A DNA stretch of 64,000 nt, taken from the NCBI GenBank assembly GCA_037178625.1, contig CM074139.1:1736001-1800000 (forward strand). Reading direction: 5' to 3'. The notes under the pieces were generated by a model. It was not told the origin of the DNA. It was given only the letters and a program-made list of their open reading frames with translations, and did no database searches. Position numbers and translations under genes: made by a program. The DNA comes from Skeletonema tropicum. Lineage: Eukaryota > Bacillariophyta > Thalassiosirophyceae > Thalassiosirales > Thalassiosiraceae. Positions 10,432-20,447 of the stretch are shown here, one piece after another (positions within the stretch are counted from its first letter, which is position 1; each line of letters opens with the position of its first letter).

Positions 10432-11613
10432 ATGACCAACGCTTATCATCAGTGCGTAACAACAGTAGATGTGGGACGCCCTTCATCGTCTGGCGAAAGA
10501 AAGGAATCTTTCTTGATTCTTTTTCATCGATTCGCCGACCTTCCCTCCGCAGTTGATCAAAGCACTCTATCGCCAGAATTCACATGCAACGGCCATCGTT
10601 GGCGTCTCATTATGTATCCTGGTGGTGATAGTCAAGCGAGGAGGGGGAATCTATCAATTCACCTAGGACATTGCTCAGGGGCACCAGCCAAAGCTTCCTT
10701 TGAAGTCAGTGTGCTAGGCAAATCCCAAGATATCCATATGTTGACTGACCGCAATTTTGTCTCCGACAAGAAGACGTGGGGTTGGTCTGACTACGGCGAC
10801 GGGTATTACATTTATAATAAATGTCTTGATGACGACGGCACCTTGGCTGTAAAAATTTCCATCAAGACCGACTCAGCTTCTTCTTTCGTTCCAAGCAACC
10901 CTATGGCCGGCATGATTACCGGCATGTTCCTCGACGAGGAGACAGCCGACGTCTGCTTTGAAGTCAGCAGTAAGGAAGTGCATGCATTCTATGCAAACAG
11001 CTTCATTCTCAAGGCGTGTGCACCGATGCTTGCTTCTCTATTCGGCTCAGATGATGAGAATGGAAAGATTGCGACAGTCTCAATCACCGATGTAGAGCCA
11101 ACTATCTTTCGTCACTTATTGCATTATGTGTACGGAGGTAGCGTACCCGATGAAGTGATAGAGACTCATGCCAAAGACATCATTGACGCAGCAGATAAAT
11201 ATTCCATCGTCAATCTCAAGTTGGAGGCGGAAGCAGCATATGTGAACGCAACCGAAATCACGATGGGGAATGCCATTGACAATCTCCTCTACGCTGATTC
11301 GAAGAACTGCGCATTTCTCAAGGAAGTAGTCATGGATTTCCTTGCAGAGAATAGCGTATCTGCCTCTCAAACGCTATCCTTTACCGATGTACCTTCGTAT
11401 CTCATGAATGATATTTTCTCTGCCTTCGGTAGAAGTAGAAAGATGTTGGGTGCGAAAGATGGAAATGATGACGAACTCTTTGTAATGAGTGTGAGTGAGC
11501 TGAGGAGGAAGCTCGCAGAGATGGGCTTGGCTGTGGATGGCTCCCGTGAAACCATGATTCAAGCTATCCAAAATATTGAGGAGGAGTCAACTGAAGATGA
11601 TGAATCAGATTGA
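10432..11613 (+). CDS. MATH-BTB protein with C-terminal SAP-like motif (copy 1)
   Basis: 393 residues from the ATG at 10432, which matches where homology to the other copies begins; the frame is open further upstream from 10273. A MATH-like beta-sandwich spans about residues 10-150 (FHRFADLPS, KKTWGWSDY, CLDDDGTLAVKI). A BTB/POZ domain follows (ETADVCFEV, HAFYANSFILKACAPMLASLF, FRHLLHYVYGG) with a helical BACK-like stretch. Near the end lies MSVSELRRKLAEMGLAVDGS with the SAP helix-loop-helix pattern. MATH-BTB proteins commonly act as substrate adaptors of cullin-3 ubiquitin ligases; a SAP-like tail suggests a nucleic-acid or nuclear target (inference). The copy appears intact. Confidence 0.85.
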   Translation: MTNAYHQCVTTVDVGRPSSSGERKESFLILFHRFADLPSAVDQSTLSPEFTCNGHRWRLIMYPGGDSQARRGNLSIHLGHCSGAPAKASFEVSVLGKSQDIHMLTDRNFVSDKKTWGWSDYGDGYYIYNKCLDDDGTLAVKISIKTDSASSFVPSNPMAGMITGMFLDEETADVCFEVSSKEVHAFYANSFILKACAPMLASLFGSDDENGKIATVSITDVEPTIFRHLLHYVYGGSVPDEVIETHAKDIIDAADKYSIVNLKLEAEAAYVNATEITMGNAIDNLLYADSKNCAFLKEVVMDFLAENSVSASQTLSFTDVPSYLMNDIFSAFGRSRKMLGAKDGNDDELFVMSVSELRRKLAEMGLAVDGSRETMIQAIQNIEEESTEDDESD

Positions 11614-12297
11614 CTCAAGTTATGAGAACTTAAATCGCAGAGGTTAGGCAGTTTAGCGGGGGTTGGGTGAAAGATGGCATACATTGCCTTTTATTGTATG
11701 CAGTTGAAACGTTCATCTGCATGCAAGAAAAGGGGTTTTGTTTAGACCGCGTCTTCTCTCCAAGTTATTACTACACGGACAGTACTTATCTAAATATTCG
11801 TTATTGAACATCGCCTTTACGTATACATCATTTTTGTGCTCTCTCTACAGAAGGAAGATGTCTATTCGCCCCCCAGAAGAATTACAGCTGTATCCAATCC
11901 GATACTGTACGTAATAAGAGGAATATGGGGTGGTCTCAAGCTATGGAGACAGAAGATAATACTCTTTCCGTCCTCCTTCACCCGATTCAAGAATCAATCT
12001 ATGGCTATTGAGTTAGAGTTATTGAGGAGGATTAGATTTTTCTGCACTAGCGAATTCCTACGCCTGAGTCCACGTGAGGGGAGCAAACAAAGCTTTCCTC
12101 CTTCCTTCCTCTTTCGAGGATCAGGTGTTTTTGCACTCAGCGATGCCGCTTTATTTTGTACCAATTCCTACGTGCATCTGGAGAAAAACAGAAGCTTTTT
12201 GAAGGAGAAAAGCCTCCTACAGCGATGGCATGGCAGTAACATTAAGCATATCGACTGCATCAGAGACCAGGCGGTGATATTACTAGCTGACGTAAAT
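11614..12297. promoter_or_regulatory. BTB 3' flank and sulfotransferase 5' leader
   Basis: The first 200 bases match the 3' flank of BTB copy 2, including a trace (about 11795-11817) of the final codons of the MATE gene that follows that copy. From about 11823 the sequence matches 9790-10060 upstream of the sulfotransferase relic. The frame of the downstream gene is open here from 11836 but shows no conserved protein features, so it is treated as leader. Confidence 0.5.
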
Positions 12298-13623
12298 ATG
12301 ATAGCATCAAAAGCATTTACCGTCTCGATCCTAGTTGCAGTTGGTTTTCTTGTAGGTCTACAATTCAACCCTAAATTCTTTGGTCCAGGCTCTGCCGGCA
12401 ATGGCAGCAATCGTTATGAGTTAGACACAACATGTGTTGACTGCCCATACTCATCTCAAACAGACGATGAAGAAACCGACACCATTGAAAACAGCAACAG
12501 AAGCGGCGACGTTGACGATATCACGCCGCCGCCATTACCAGCCTACCTAGACCACATATGGACCACAAAAAAGCCCAAAATACCATCCAATTGGACCTAC
12601 ATCAAACCCAAATTTACCAAACCACCACCAAACGACTTTATCCCCGATCCAACCAGTAAAATTATTGTTCATCACCACATGCAACACAATGCCGGCACCA
12701 ACTTTTACAAAATTGCCCATCAATTCACAATTGCGACACGTGCGTGTTGGCAAACTTCGAAACATTGTGCTGTGTCCTACAATGAACAAGTAGAGGCGGA
12801 GAATCTACGAAACAATTACAAACAGCATGGACTTCAATATGTCTCGTATGAATTCCTACTACACCCTCGTTTCCCCCTACCATTTGTCAGTAACTCCGCA
12901 CGAGAGGGGCTATTCTTTACAACAATCATGAGAAATCCTATCAAACGATTAATCACTGCAGCAAGAAGTGATAGATATACACCACGAACACACGGTGCTC
13001 CACCCGAAAACTTTTGGCAAGATGTTGAGGGTGTCTCGGCAATTTACAAACGTGAGAATTTGAATGTGAGATGGTTATCGGGTGCGATGGAGGAAATTAC
13101 GGAGGATCATGTGAATATTGCCAAGTGTCGACTGCAATTGTTTGATTTGGTCATTGTGGATACTACATATGATATTGCGGTGAATGAGGTGGTGTGTCCA
13201 CTGAACAATTGGGAAGGAAGTAACGTCTGTAATTCAGACAAGGCAAAAGAAAGAGGAGAATACAAATCCAACAAAGCAAACCCTTTTAGTGATACTGATG
13301 CACATTTTGTTGGTGCTTGGATAGAACGACTTCGGCCTAGTTTTGAGTTGTATGACTATGCTCGTATATTGAGTTATTTGCAGTTGAAGGATCGGGGTGT
13401 GGAGGATGTGCCGGAACTATCGGAAGTTCCGAGTTATATTGATACTCTTGAGAGGTATACCAATGTCACGTTGAGCTCTCCCAAACACAATCGTGTGAGT
13501 TTGAAGAATATTAATAGATTTCATCCACCGAAAGATTTCTGCGATAATTTGAAGGAGGTATGGGCAAGCAATGCAGATGAAGTTCCGTATTTTCATGGTA
13601 TTGGGGGGTTGGATCCAGAATAG
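12298..13623 (+). CDS. Sulfotransferase-like type II membrane protein (copy 2)
   Basis: 441 residues from the ATG at 12298, chosen because it directly precedes the signal anchor (FTVSILVAVGFLVGLQF). A polar stem comes next. The catalytic region has KIIVHHHMQHNAGTNFY (candidate PAPS loop), TIMRNPIKRLIT (3'-phosphate segment) and ENLNVRWLSGAM, and ends in EVPYFHGIGGLDPE. It is collinear with copy 1 on the opposite strand but lacks about ten residues in the variable region after the R-N-P segment and the repeated C-terminal tail. The two copies, the relic at 9790-10203 and the adjacent BTB genes form one duplicated neighbourhood. Confidence 0.72.
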   Translation: MIASKAFTVSILVAVGFLVGLQFNPKFFGPGSAGNGSNRYELDTTCVDCPYSSQTDDEETDTIENSNRSGDVDDITPPPLPAYLDHIWTTKKPKIPSNWTYIKPKFTKPPPNDFIPDPTSKIIVHHHMQHNAGTNFYKIAHQFTIATRACWQTSKHCAVSYNEQVEAENLRNNYKQHGLQYVSYEFLLHPRFPLPFVSNSAREGLFFTTIMRNPIKRLITAARSDRYTPRTHGAPPENFWQDVEGVSAIYKRENLNVRWLSGAMEEITEDHVNIAKCRLQLFDLVIVDTTYDIAVNEVVCPLNNWEGSNVCNSDKAKERGEYKSNKANPFSDTDAHFVGAWIERLRPSFELYDYARILSYLQLKDRGVEDVPELSEVPSYIDTLERYTNVTLSSPKHNRVSLKNINRFHPPKDFCDNLKEVWASNADEVPYFHGIGGLDPE

Positions 13624-13838
13624 GTATATATCTTGAAGTAATCTAAATGGAGGCTTGCTTCTGATGATGAGGAAAGGGGTATCTAGTCATGTGTCGAATA
13701 GGTTCATGTTTCTTGCTTCTCATTCCATTCAGTCGGGGCATGCTTCATGGACATTTGAATTTTTCACAGGCATCGACGGTGTTATGTCATCACACATTGT
13801 GAGAGCAGGTAGAACCATCACATTGAATCCATATTGAT

Positions 13839-15083
13839 ATGATGACCATCCATATTGATATGATGACCAACGATTATCATCGGCGTGTAACAACAGTAGA
13901 AGCCGGACGCCCCTCATCGTCTGGCGTAAGATGGCAATCATTCAAAATTCTATTTCATCGGTTTATCGACCTTCCTTCTGAAGCTGGTCAACGCACTCTA
14001 TCGCCAGAATTTACATGTAACGGTCATCGTTGGTGTATCTGTATCTATCCTCGTGGTCGTGCCGAAGCGACGACGGGAAAGCTATCACTTTACCTAAAAC
14101 ATTGCTCAGGGGCGCAAGCCAAAGCTTCATATCAAGTCAGTGTGCTAGACAAATCCGATGAGGACCGTCACACAAAGATGTTGACTGACCACAAATTTGA
14201 TTCTGAAAACAAAACGTGGGGCTGGAAGGATTTCTGTGATCGGTCTAACATCTTGGATAATTGTCTCGATGATGACGGCACCTTGGCAATCGTTGTTGCC
14301 ATCAAGACCGAATCAGTTTCTCCTTTCGTTCCAAGCAACCCTATGAGCAGTATGATTACAGGCATGTTCCTCGATGAGGAGACAGCCGACGTCTGCTTTC
14401 AAGTCAGCAGTGGTGACGTGCATGATGATGCTGGAGATGAAGTAATGTCCTCGCCTGTTACATTCCATGCGCACAGTCTGATTCTCAAGACATGTGCACC
14501 GATGCTTGCTTCTCTATTCGACTCACATGATGTGAAGGTGAAGATTACAACTGTGTCAATCACCGATGTTGAGCCAGCTATCTTTCGTCACTTATTGCAT
14601 TATGTGTACGGGGGCAGTGTACCTAGCAAAGAGATGAAGGCTCATGCCAAAGACATTATCAATGCTGCTGATAAGTATTCCATCGTCTCTCTGAAGCTCG
14701 AGGCTGAAGTTGCTTATGCAGCTTCAACCGAGATCACGATGGAGAATGCCATTGAATTTCTCCTCTATGCTGATTCAATGAACTGCGCATTACTCAAGGA
14801 AGTAGTCATGGACTTCCTTGCAGAGAACAGCCTATCTGCTTCTCAAAAACTGTCCTTTAACGATGTACCTGGATATCTTATGAAAGATGTTCTCGTTACC
14901 GTCGGTAGAAAGACGAAAGATGCGAAAGATGGACATGATGACGACCTCTCTGTAATGCGTGTGAGTGAGCTCAGGAGGAAGCTCGCAGAGGTTGGCTTGG
15001 TTGTGGATGGCTCCCGTGAAGCCATGATTCAAGCGCTCCAAATTGTTTATGGGGACTCGACTGAAGATGTTGAAACTGATTGA
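13839..15083 (+). CDS. MATH-BTB protein with C-terminal SAP-like motif (copy 2)
   Basis: 414 residues from the ATG pair at 13839; a second ATG pair at 13860 is equally plausible because a 20-21-bp direct repeat (13830-13869) duplicated the start region. Domain order matches copy 1: MATH-like (FHRFIDLPS, NKTWGWKDFCDR, CLDDDGTLAIVV), BTB (ETADVCFQV, FHAHSLILKTCAPMLASLF, FRHLLHYVYGG), a helical region, and the SAP-like MRVSELRRKLAEVGLVVDGS. Before the BTB core it has an extra VHDDAGDEVMSSP loop absent from copy 1. It is probably a cullin-3 adaptor type protein (family knowledge). The antisense MATE gene begins 197 bases past its stop. Confidence 0.85.
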   Translation: MMTIHIDMMTNDYHRRVTTVEAGRPSSSGVRWQSFKILFHRFIDLPSEAGQRTLSPEFTCNGHRWCICIYPRGRAEATTGKLSLYLKHCSGAQAKASYQVSVLDKSDEDRHTKMLTDHKFDSENKTWGWKDFCDRSNILDNCLDDDGTLAIVVAIKTESVSPFVPSNPMSSMITGMFLDEETADVCFQVSSGDVHDDAGDEVMSSPVTFHAHSLILKTCAPMLASLFDSHDVKVKITTVSITDVEPAIFRHLLHYVYGGSVPSKEMKAHAKDIINAADKYSIVSLKLEAEVAYAASTEITMENAIEFLLYADSMNCALLKEVVMDFLAENSLSASQKLSFNDVPGYLMKDVLVTVGRKTKDAKDGHDDDLSVMRVSELRRKLAEVGLVVDGSREAMIQALQIVYGDSTEDVETD

Positions 15084-15279
15084 TATGAATCGAAGTGGTT
15101 AGACTTTTCAGCTGGGGTTGGGGCTGGGTCAAGATGGGGTTATAATTAGTTGGCACACTTACATACAGCTCCCTGCCTATATTGCTGCAGTCGTAGGGTT
15201 CATCTGCAAGATCAGGGGATGTATTTAGGCCTTATCATCTTGAATTACTTATGGTGCACGGGCTTTATTTAAATATTTG

Positions 15280-16974
15280 TTATTCAACATCGCCATTGTT
15301 GACCATAACTGTAGATTTGCTCTTGCCCCTTTCCAAATTCAACCGATCCTTTGCCATCTTTGATTCTTCATGCCAATCTATTATTCGCAGACAATACATC
15401 GCAAGTAGACCACAATGACACCATGTCCCGACTGTCATCCCCCCAACGAGCCCAGTCACACCACAGAATGATTTGCCATTACACTCCGTGGTTCCTCCCG
15501 ATTTGGCAAAAGCAAGCAACCAAGCCAAAGGAAGTCCAACAACCCAATACGAAAATATCACAATTGGGACAGTGACAATCTGCCTTCCGCAGCCCTTTAT
15601 GATTGCGTTTAATGCTATCTGCATCCCATCGCCCACAACATAGATCGATAAAAGGGGTATAGTCCGACTTGACATCTCAATCAGGTCAGCATCCGATGTG
15701 AAGAATGAAGGGAAATAGGAATGAGGTGTAAAGTGCAAAATTGATCCCATGATACTACTCAGTGCGGCAGCCACAACAACACACACTCGTGCGGAAAATC
15801 GGGCTCCAAAACTGTCTCCCGATCCTAGCTGATTTCCAATTCGGGCATTACCACCTATACTCACACCTAAAGGTAACATGAAGCATGAACTATTCAATGA
15901 TTGGTATATTGCCATGCTACCAAGCGCAATGTTTGGTTGTGGAGAGAGTCTCCCTGATAAGAAGATGCATATTTCGCTTGCCCACCATTCGGATATTGTC
16001 AGAACTCCAGGTATGGCTAGACTAATATATTGACAAATGCCACTGATTGATAATACAGCAATTTTGGCCTCGCACCAAAATGATAATGTGTTTCTTCCAA
16101 TGCCTGCTGCACCAATGTGTTGTAACAGATTTAGTTGCCCATGTCGTGTTCCTTTGAGATATACAAACATTGTAATAGGTTGAATCACTTGAAATGTCGT
16201 TGTAGCCGCAGCTACACCCAACCATCCCCATCCAACTGCATGTATAAAGAATAAATTCATTGGTACATGCAGCAAACATCCCAATAACGCCGCATATGCA
16301 GGAACATGTGCCAATTCCATAATTTGAAGCCACGTCATCAATGTGAAATTGATGGAATATCCCCATAATCCCGGTGTAAGTATTCGCAAATATTGTTCTG
16401 TCATGATGGATATCTCTTCTCCCTGGCCGAGATGAATTAGTAGTGGTTTGATTCCGTAGAGCCAGTAGCATCCCACTGGTATGACGAATGCCAATTGGAT
16501 AAATATCCCTCTGTAAAGATAGACAAGTGGTAATAGTGGCTCTAAATCTTCTTCTCGTTGTTGTGCTTTTTGCTGTATTGCAGCATCATCATTTGAATCG
16601 TCAAACGAAAAATGGCACGCACCGCCATCACCACTTTCCGACAGAGGAGTCAGCTCATCACATGCAATCAATTTCCTCACAGAGCCCCACGCCTCATCTC
16701 TCCGCTTTATCGTTCGTAATCCACCCGATAGTGACATCAACTCGCCCCGTGCCTGCGCCGCAAGTGTGGATAATGCCGAACTAAGACCGACGCTTAAACT
16801 GAGGCCGGTCACGTTACATAATGTGGAAGCCAATGCTGCTGCAGCGAGCTCTTTGGAACCGATTCGTCCTACGAAAGATAGAGATATAAGCCATGGAAGG
16901 CGGTAGAGTAGCATTGAGAGAGTGGCTGGGACCGACGTCCGTAGCTGTTGACGAAGCTCTGATAGAGCTGTCAT
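15280..16974 (-). CDS. MATE-family multidrug/organic cation antiporter
   Basis: 564-residue single-exon membrane protein with about twelve predicted hydrophobic segments in two halves. It begins with the typical MATE opening (LRTSVPATLSMLLYRLPWLISLSFVGRIGSKELAAAALAS spread over residues 11-50), and has a polar Asp/Glu-rich insertion between about residues 85 and 145. The second half contains GVSIGGNARIGNQLGSGD, the family's G-x-x-x-A/R-x-x-R-V/I-G-N-x-L-G-A/S-G segment. These transporters export organic compounds in exchange for H+ or Na+. A relic of its 3' end lies at 19128-19326 after BTB copy 3, showing that MATE and BTB were duplicated together. Confidence 0.9.
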   Translation of the reverse strand: MTALSELRQQLRTSVPATLSMLLYRLPWLISLSFVGRIGSKELAAAALASTLCNVTGLSLSVGLSSALSTLAAQARGELMSLSGGLRTIKRRDEAWGSVRKLIACDELTPLSESGDGGACHFSFDDSNDDAAIQQKAQQREEDLEPLLPLVYLYRGIFIQLAFVIPVGCYWLYGIKPLLIHLGQGEEISIMTEQYLRILTPGLWGYSINFTLMTWLQIMELAHVPAYAALLGCLLHVPMNLFFIHAVGWGWLGVAAATTTFQVIQPITMFVYLKGTRHGQLNLLQHIGAAGIGRNTLSFWCEAKIAVLSISGICQYISLAIPGVLTISEWWASEICIFLSGRLSPQPNIALGSMAIYQSLNSSCFMLPLGVSIGGNARIGNQLGSGDSFGARFSARVCVVVAAALSSIMGSILHFTPHSYFPSFFTSDADLIEMSSRTIPLLSIYVVGDGMQIALNAIIKGCGRQIVTVPIVIFSYWVVGLPLAWLLAFAKSGGTTECNGKSFCGVTGLVGGMTVGTWCHCGLLAMYCLRIIDWHEESKMAKDRLNLERGKSKSTVMVNNGDVE

Positions 16975-17349
16975 GGCTGTACATAGTGGGGGATTGTGGC
17001 AGGTGGCAGCACCGCAGTAAGTACTTACATCATCTCTTCATTCTTCATTCCCTCCTCCTGCGTCCAACCACAATGAACCTTCCAACAGCTGGTACAATAA
17101 CCAGGTACAGGCACTCACTTACAATAAAAAGACAGAGTTGAGAACCGTCCACCACTCTTCACGGCATCTGGCATGTCGCGAGAATGGAGGGCTGCGCCGC
17201 GCCCGCACCCTCGGTAAGTTTGAGTCGGGTTTGGTTCAAAAATGTCCTCTTCGCTCCTCTAAACGAAAAGTCGTCTCACAGAGCAACGGCTATTTCATCA
17301 TTGAGAGAGCGAGGAAGAAGTATCACTCTGAATCATCCATATTGATACG
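16975..17349. promoter_or_regulatory. Shared upstream region of MATE and BTB copy 3
   Basis: Divergent intergenic region. Positions 17080-17216 recur at 19485-19641, and 17217-17340 recur upstream of BTB copies 4 and 5, including the AACGGCTATTTCATCATTG block with its GAGAGAGCGAGGAAGAA extension. Position 17217 (AGT) is the empty counterpart of the element B insertion site. Confidence 0.6.
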
Positions 17350-18952
17350 ATGTCCAACGCTGATCGTCAGTACGAAACAACAGTAGATGTGGGACGCCCC
17401 TCATCGTCTGGCGAAAGATGGAAATCAGCCAAGATTCTATTTCATCGGTTCGCCGACCTCCCCTCTGCAGTTGGTCAAAGGACTCGATCATCCAGATTTA
17501 CATGCAACGGCTTCCAGTGGCGTTTCAAAGTCTATCCTGGTGGTCATTCCGAAGCGAGGACGGGAAAGCTATCACTTTACCTAGAACTTTGCTCAAAGGA
17601 GAGTACCACTGCTTCGTTTGAAGCGCGTGTGCTAGACAAATCCCAAGAGATCCAGTTTGCGAAGGTGGTGGATGACCACAATTTTGCCTCTGACGATAAG
17701 ACGTGGGGCTGGAAGGATTTCTGTGATCGGTCTAACATCTTGGATAATTGTCTCGATGACGACGGCACCTTGGCAATCGTCGTTGCCATCAAGAACGACT
17801 CGGCTTCTCCTTTCGTTCCAAGCAACCCTATCAGTGGCATGATTTCGGGAATGTTCCTCGATGAGGAGACAGCCGATGTCTGCTTTCAAGTCAGCAGTGA
17901 GGACCATGACAAAGCAGCGTCCTCGACTGTCACATTCCATGCTCACAGCTTCATTCTCAAGGCATGTGCACCGATGCTTGCTTCTCTGTTCGACTCAGAT
18001 GATGAGAAGATTACAACAGTATCAATCACTGATGTCGAGCCATTTATCTTTCGTCACTTGTTGCATTATGTGTACGGGGGTATCGTGCCTGACGGGGAGA
18101 TGAAGGCTCATGCCAAAGCCATCATCAATGCTGCTGATATCCCAACCATTTTGAAAACTGTACCTCAGTACAGTTTTCGTGTTGGGCCCAGTACCCGTAG
18201 GCATTGAAAACTGTACTTCGCTCGGTACAGTTTTCAAACTCAACTTTGTTAGCGGGCAAAGCTAGGCAGCTCCTAGCGGCATTTTTTCAAAAAACCTTTA
18301 GCCCTTGTACGCAATAATAAGACCTATAGGCCACATGACCTGTAATGCTTTATTCACACAACTATCACGAGGCCTACTGCATTTTTTGAAAACTGTACCG
18401 AGCGCGAGGTACAGTTTTGCCCTTCACGTAGAAACATACCAGAGGCCTATGTACGCAAAACTGTACTGAGGTACAGTTTTCAAAAAATGGTTGGGATATG
18501 TATTTCCTCGTCTCTCTGAAGCTTGAGGCGGAAGCAGCATATGTGGAATCAACCAAAATCACGATGGACAATGCCATTGACAATCTCCTCTACGCCGATG
18601 CACGAAACTGCGCATTTCTCAAGGAAGTAGTCATGGATTTCCTTGCAGAGAATAGCCTATCTGCCTCTCAAAAACTATCCTTTGCCGATGTACCGTCGTA
18701 TCTCATGAAAGATGCTTTTCTTTTGCTGCCTTCGGTAGAAAGATGTTAGATGCGATTTATGGAAATGTTGACGAATTCTCTGTAATGAGTGTGAGTGAGC
18801 TCAGGAGGAAGCTCGCAGAGGTTGGCTTGGATGTGGATGGCTCCCGTGAAGTGATGATTCAAGCTCTCAAAAATGTTGATGGGGCTTCAACAGAAGATGA
18901 TGAATCAGTTGATGATGATATGATGTTGCGTGACTTAATTCGAAGAGGTTAG
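17350..18952 (+). pseudogene. MATH-BTB-SAP copy 3, split by a MITE
   Basis: The first 263 codons (17350-18139) are intact MATH-like and BTB sequence (KTWGWKDFCDR, ETADVCFQV, FRHLLHYVYGG). A 357-bp MITE interrupts the helical region and adds a stop soon after its left end. Homology resumes at 18499 with VSLKLEAEAAYVES and continues to the SAP-like MSVSELRRKLAEVGLDVDGS. A second lesion near 18715-18735, a net +2 change in a T-rich run, shifts the frame before the SAP-like region. A truncated MATH-BTB protein could still be made, but the full-length product is lost. Confidence 0.85.
18140..18496. mobile_element. 357-bp MITE, TA target site (Tc1/mariner-like), in BTB copy 3
   Basis: Terminal inverted repeats of about 40 bp start with TCCCAACCATTTTTTGAAAA and are flanked by TA (18138-18139 and 18497-18498). 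Removing the element and one TA restores a sequence collinear with the intact BTB copies (GCTGCTGATA then GTATTCC-like). Inside, the motif pair AAAACTGTAC ... GTACAGTTTT forms four short palindromes, two at each end. There is no coding capacity. TA duplication and long terminal repeats fit a mariner-type non-autonomous element, but no transposase for it is seen here. Confidence 0.88.
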
Positions 18953-19127
18953 ACTTTTCAGCGGGTGTTGGGTCAGCACAATTGAGACGGGAGAGGGCAA
19001 TTAAGAAGAGTGAATACAACATACAAATCTCTGCCTATATTGTATGCAGATGCAGTTGTAGGGTTCATCTGCAAGAACAGGGTCTTCAAATTTGTTAAAC
19101 CTAATCGAAGTTCTTCTTAAGTACCTA

Positions 19128-19326
19128 GCTATAGCTTTGCTTTTGCCCCTCTCCAAATTCAATCTATCCTCTGCCATCTTGGCTTCTTCATGCCAATCTA
19201 TCATTCGCAGAGTATGGATCGTAACCGACTCACCCTATTCTAACTGTCATTCCTCCAACGACCAACTACGTACATCGGAAAATTAGTGGCCCTTACACTC
19301 CGTGGTTCCTCCCGCTTTGGCAAGCT
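19128..19326 (-). pseudogene. Relic of the MATE gene 3' end
   Basis: This stretch aligns with 15314-15515, the last codons of the intact MATE gene (the IIDWHEE-x-KMA-x-DRLNLERGKS C-terminal segment is readable), with indels and substitutions. It stops abruptly near 19326 in a CTCTCTCTAGAGGGAG palindrome. The rest of the gene is missing. It proves that a BTB-MATE unit was tandemly duplicated. Confidence 0.8.
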
Positions 19327-19484
19327 CTCTCTCTAGAGGGAGTGAATGACGGATACGGGCGAATCAAAATTATGCCCTCCTCTTGCAATCGCTGCTATTA
19401 GCGCGGCCATCGAATGATTTCCCAGCCGCTTCTCCCCCACTTTAACGGCAGGAGCCGGCCCAGCATTACAGGCGCCGGGGCCTT
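19327..19484. other. Unassigned spacer
   Basis: Spacer between the MATE relic and the copied promoter region. No homology to the rest of the window and no coding potential is seen. Confidence 0.3.
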
Positions 19485-19641
19485 ATTGTAGGGATTAATA
19501 GCTGGTACAACAGCCAGGTACAGGCACTCAGTTCACCGTGAAAAGACGTAATCGATAACCGTCCACCACTCTTCACGGCACCGGGCATGTTGCGAGAATG
19601 GACTGCATGCGCCGCGCCCGCACCCTCGTACATAAGTAAGT
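19485..19641 (+). repeat. Second copy of the BTB upstream region, ending in an AGT target site
   Basis: Matches 17080-17219 in direct orientation (GCTGGTACAA, CCGTCCACCACTCTTCACGG, CGCCGCGCCCGCACCCTCG). It ends with AGT at 19639-19641, immediately before the left end of element B. The rest of this promoter continues beyond element B at 28328, with AGT repeated. Confidence 0.85.
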
Positions 19642-19658
19642 TTACCCTTGCGCACTTG

Positions 19659-20218
19659 CACCAATCACCACTGCTGACTTGACAGCAGACGTCGGCTGTC
19701 TCCTCATCGAGGAACATGCCTGTAATCATACTGCTCATGGGGTTGCTTGGAACGAAAGGAGAAGCCGAGTCGGTCTTCATGGCAACAACGATTGCCAAGG
19801 TGCCGTCGTCATCGAGACAATTATCCAAGATGTTAGACCGATCACAGAAATCCTTCCAACCCCACAACTCATCGTCTGAAAATTTGTGGTCTGCATCCAC
19901 CATCGCAAAATGGAGCTCTTCGGATTTGTCTAGCACACGCGCTTCAAACGAAGCCGTGGTTCGCACCCCTGAGCAATATTTCAAGTAAAGTGATAGCTTT
20001 CCCGCTCTTGTTTGAGTACTAATACCACCAGGATACATAACGAGACGCCAAGGATGACCGTTACATGTAAATTCTGGCGACTGAGTCCTTTGACCAACTG
20101 CGGAGGGAAGGTCGGCGAACCGATGAAAAAGAATCTTGATTAACTTCCATCTTTCGCCATACGATGAGGGGCGTCCCACGTCTAATGTTGTTTCGTACTG
20201 ACGATCAGCGTTGGACAT
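19659..20218 (-). pseudogene. MATH-BTB copy 4, truncated inverted fragment
   Basis: Carries the start codon, the MATH-like domain and the first residues of the BTB domain (ETADVCCQVSSGDW), then breaks at the edge of the inverted repeat. The frame runs on to 19466 through unrelated promoter sequence, giving a meaningless tail. It is a copy of the first 186 codons of BTB copy 5 and cannot make a BTB fold. Confidence 0.9.
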
Positions 20219-20447
20219 AGTTTCAATGGTTTCAGTGTAATGGTTCTTCCTCGCTCTCTCAATGATGAAATAGCCGTTGCTCTGTGAGCGACTTCTTCGT
20301 TTTAGTTGAGCGAAGAGGGCAATTGAGCCAAACCCGACTCAAACTTTACCCTTGCGCACTTGCATGCTTTTTACCTCGAGTCTCCATTTTTTTCGATTTT
20401 TAAAAATGTTCGTTTCTTGTAAAGTTTAACACGGTAGCCCCCATACT

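Noticed and set aside
11836..12297. N-terminal extension of sulfotransferase copy 2 (about 154 codons)
   Set aside because: The extension matches non-coding upstream sequence of the relic copy with frame-changing indels, and the signal anchor starts right at the ATG at 12298.
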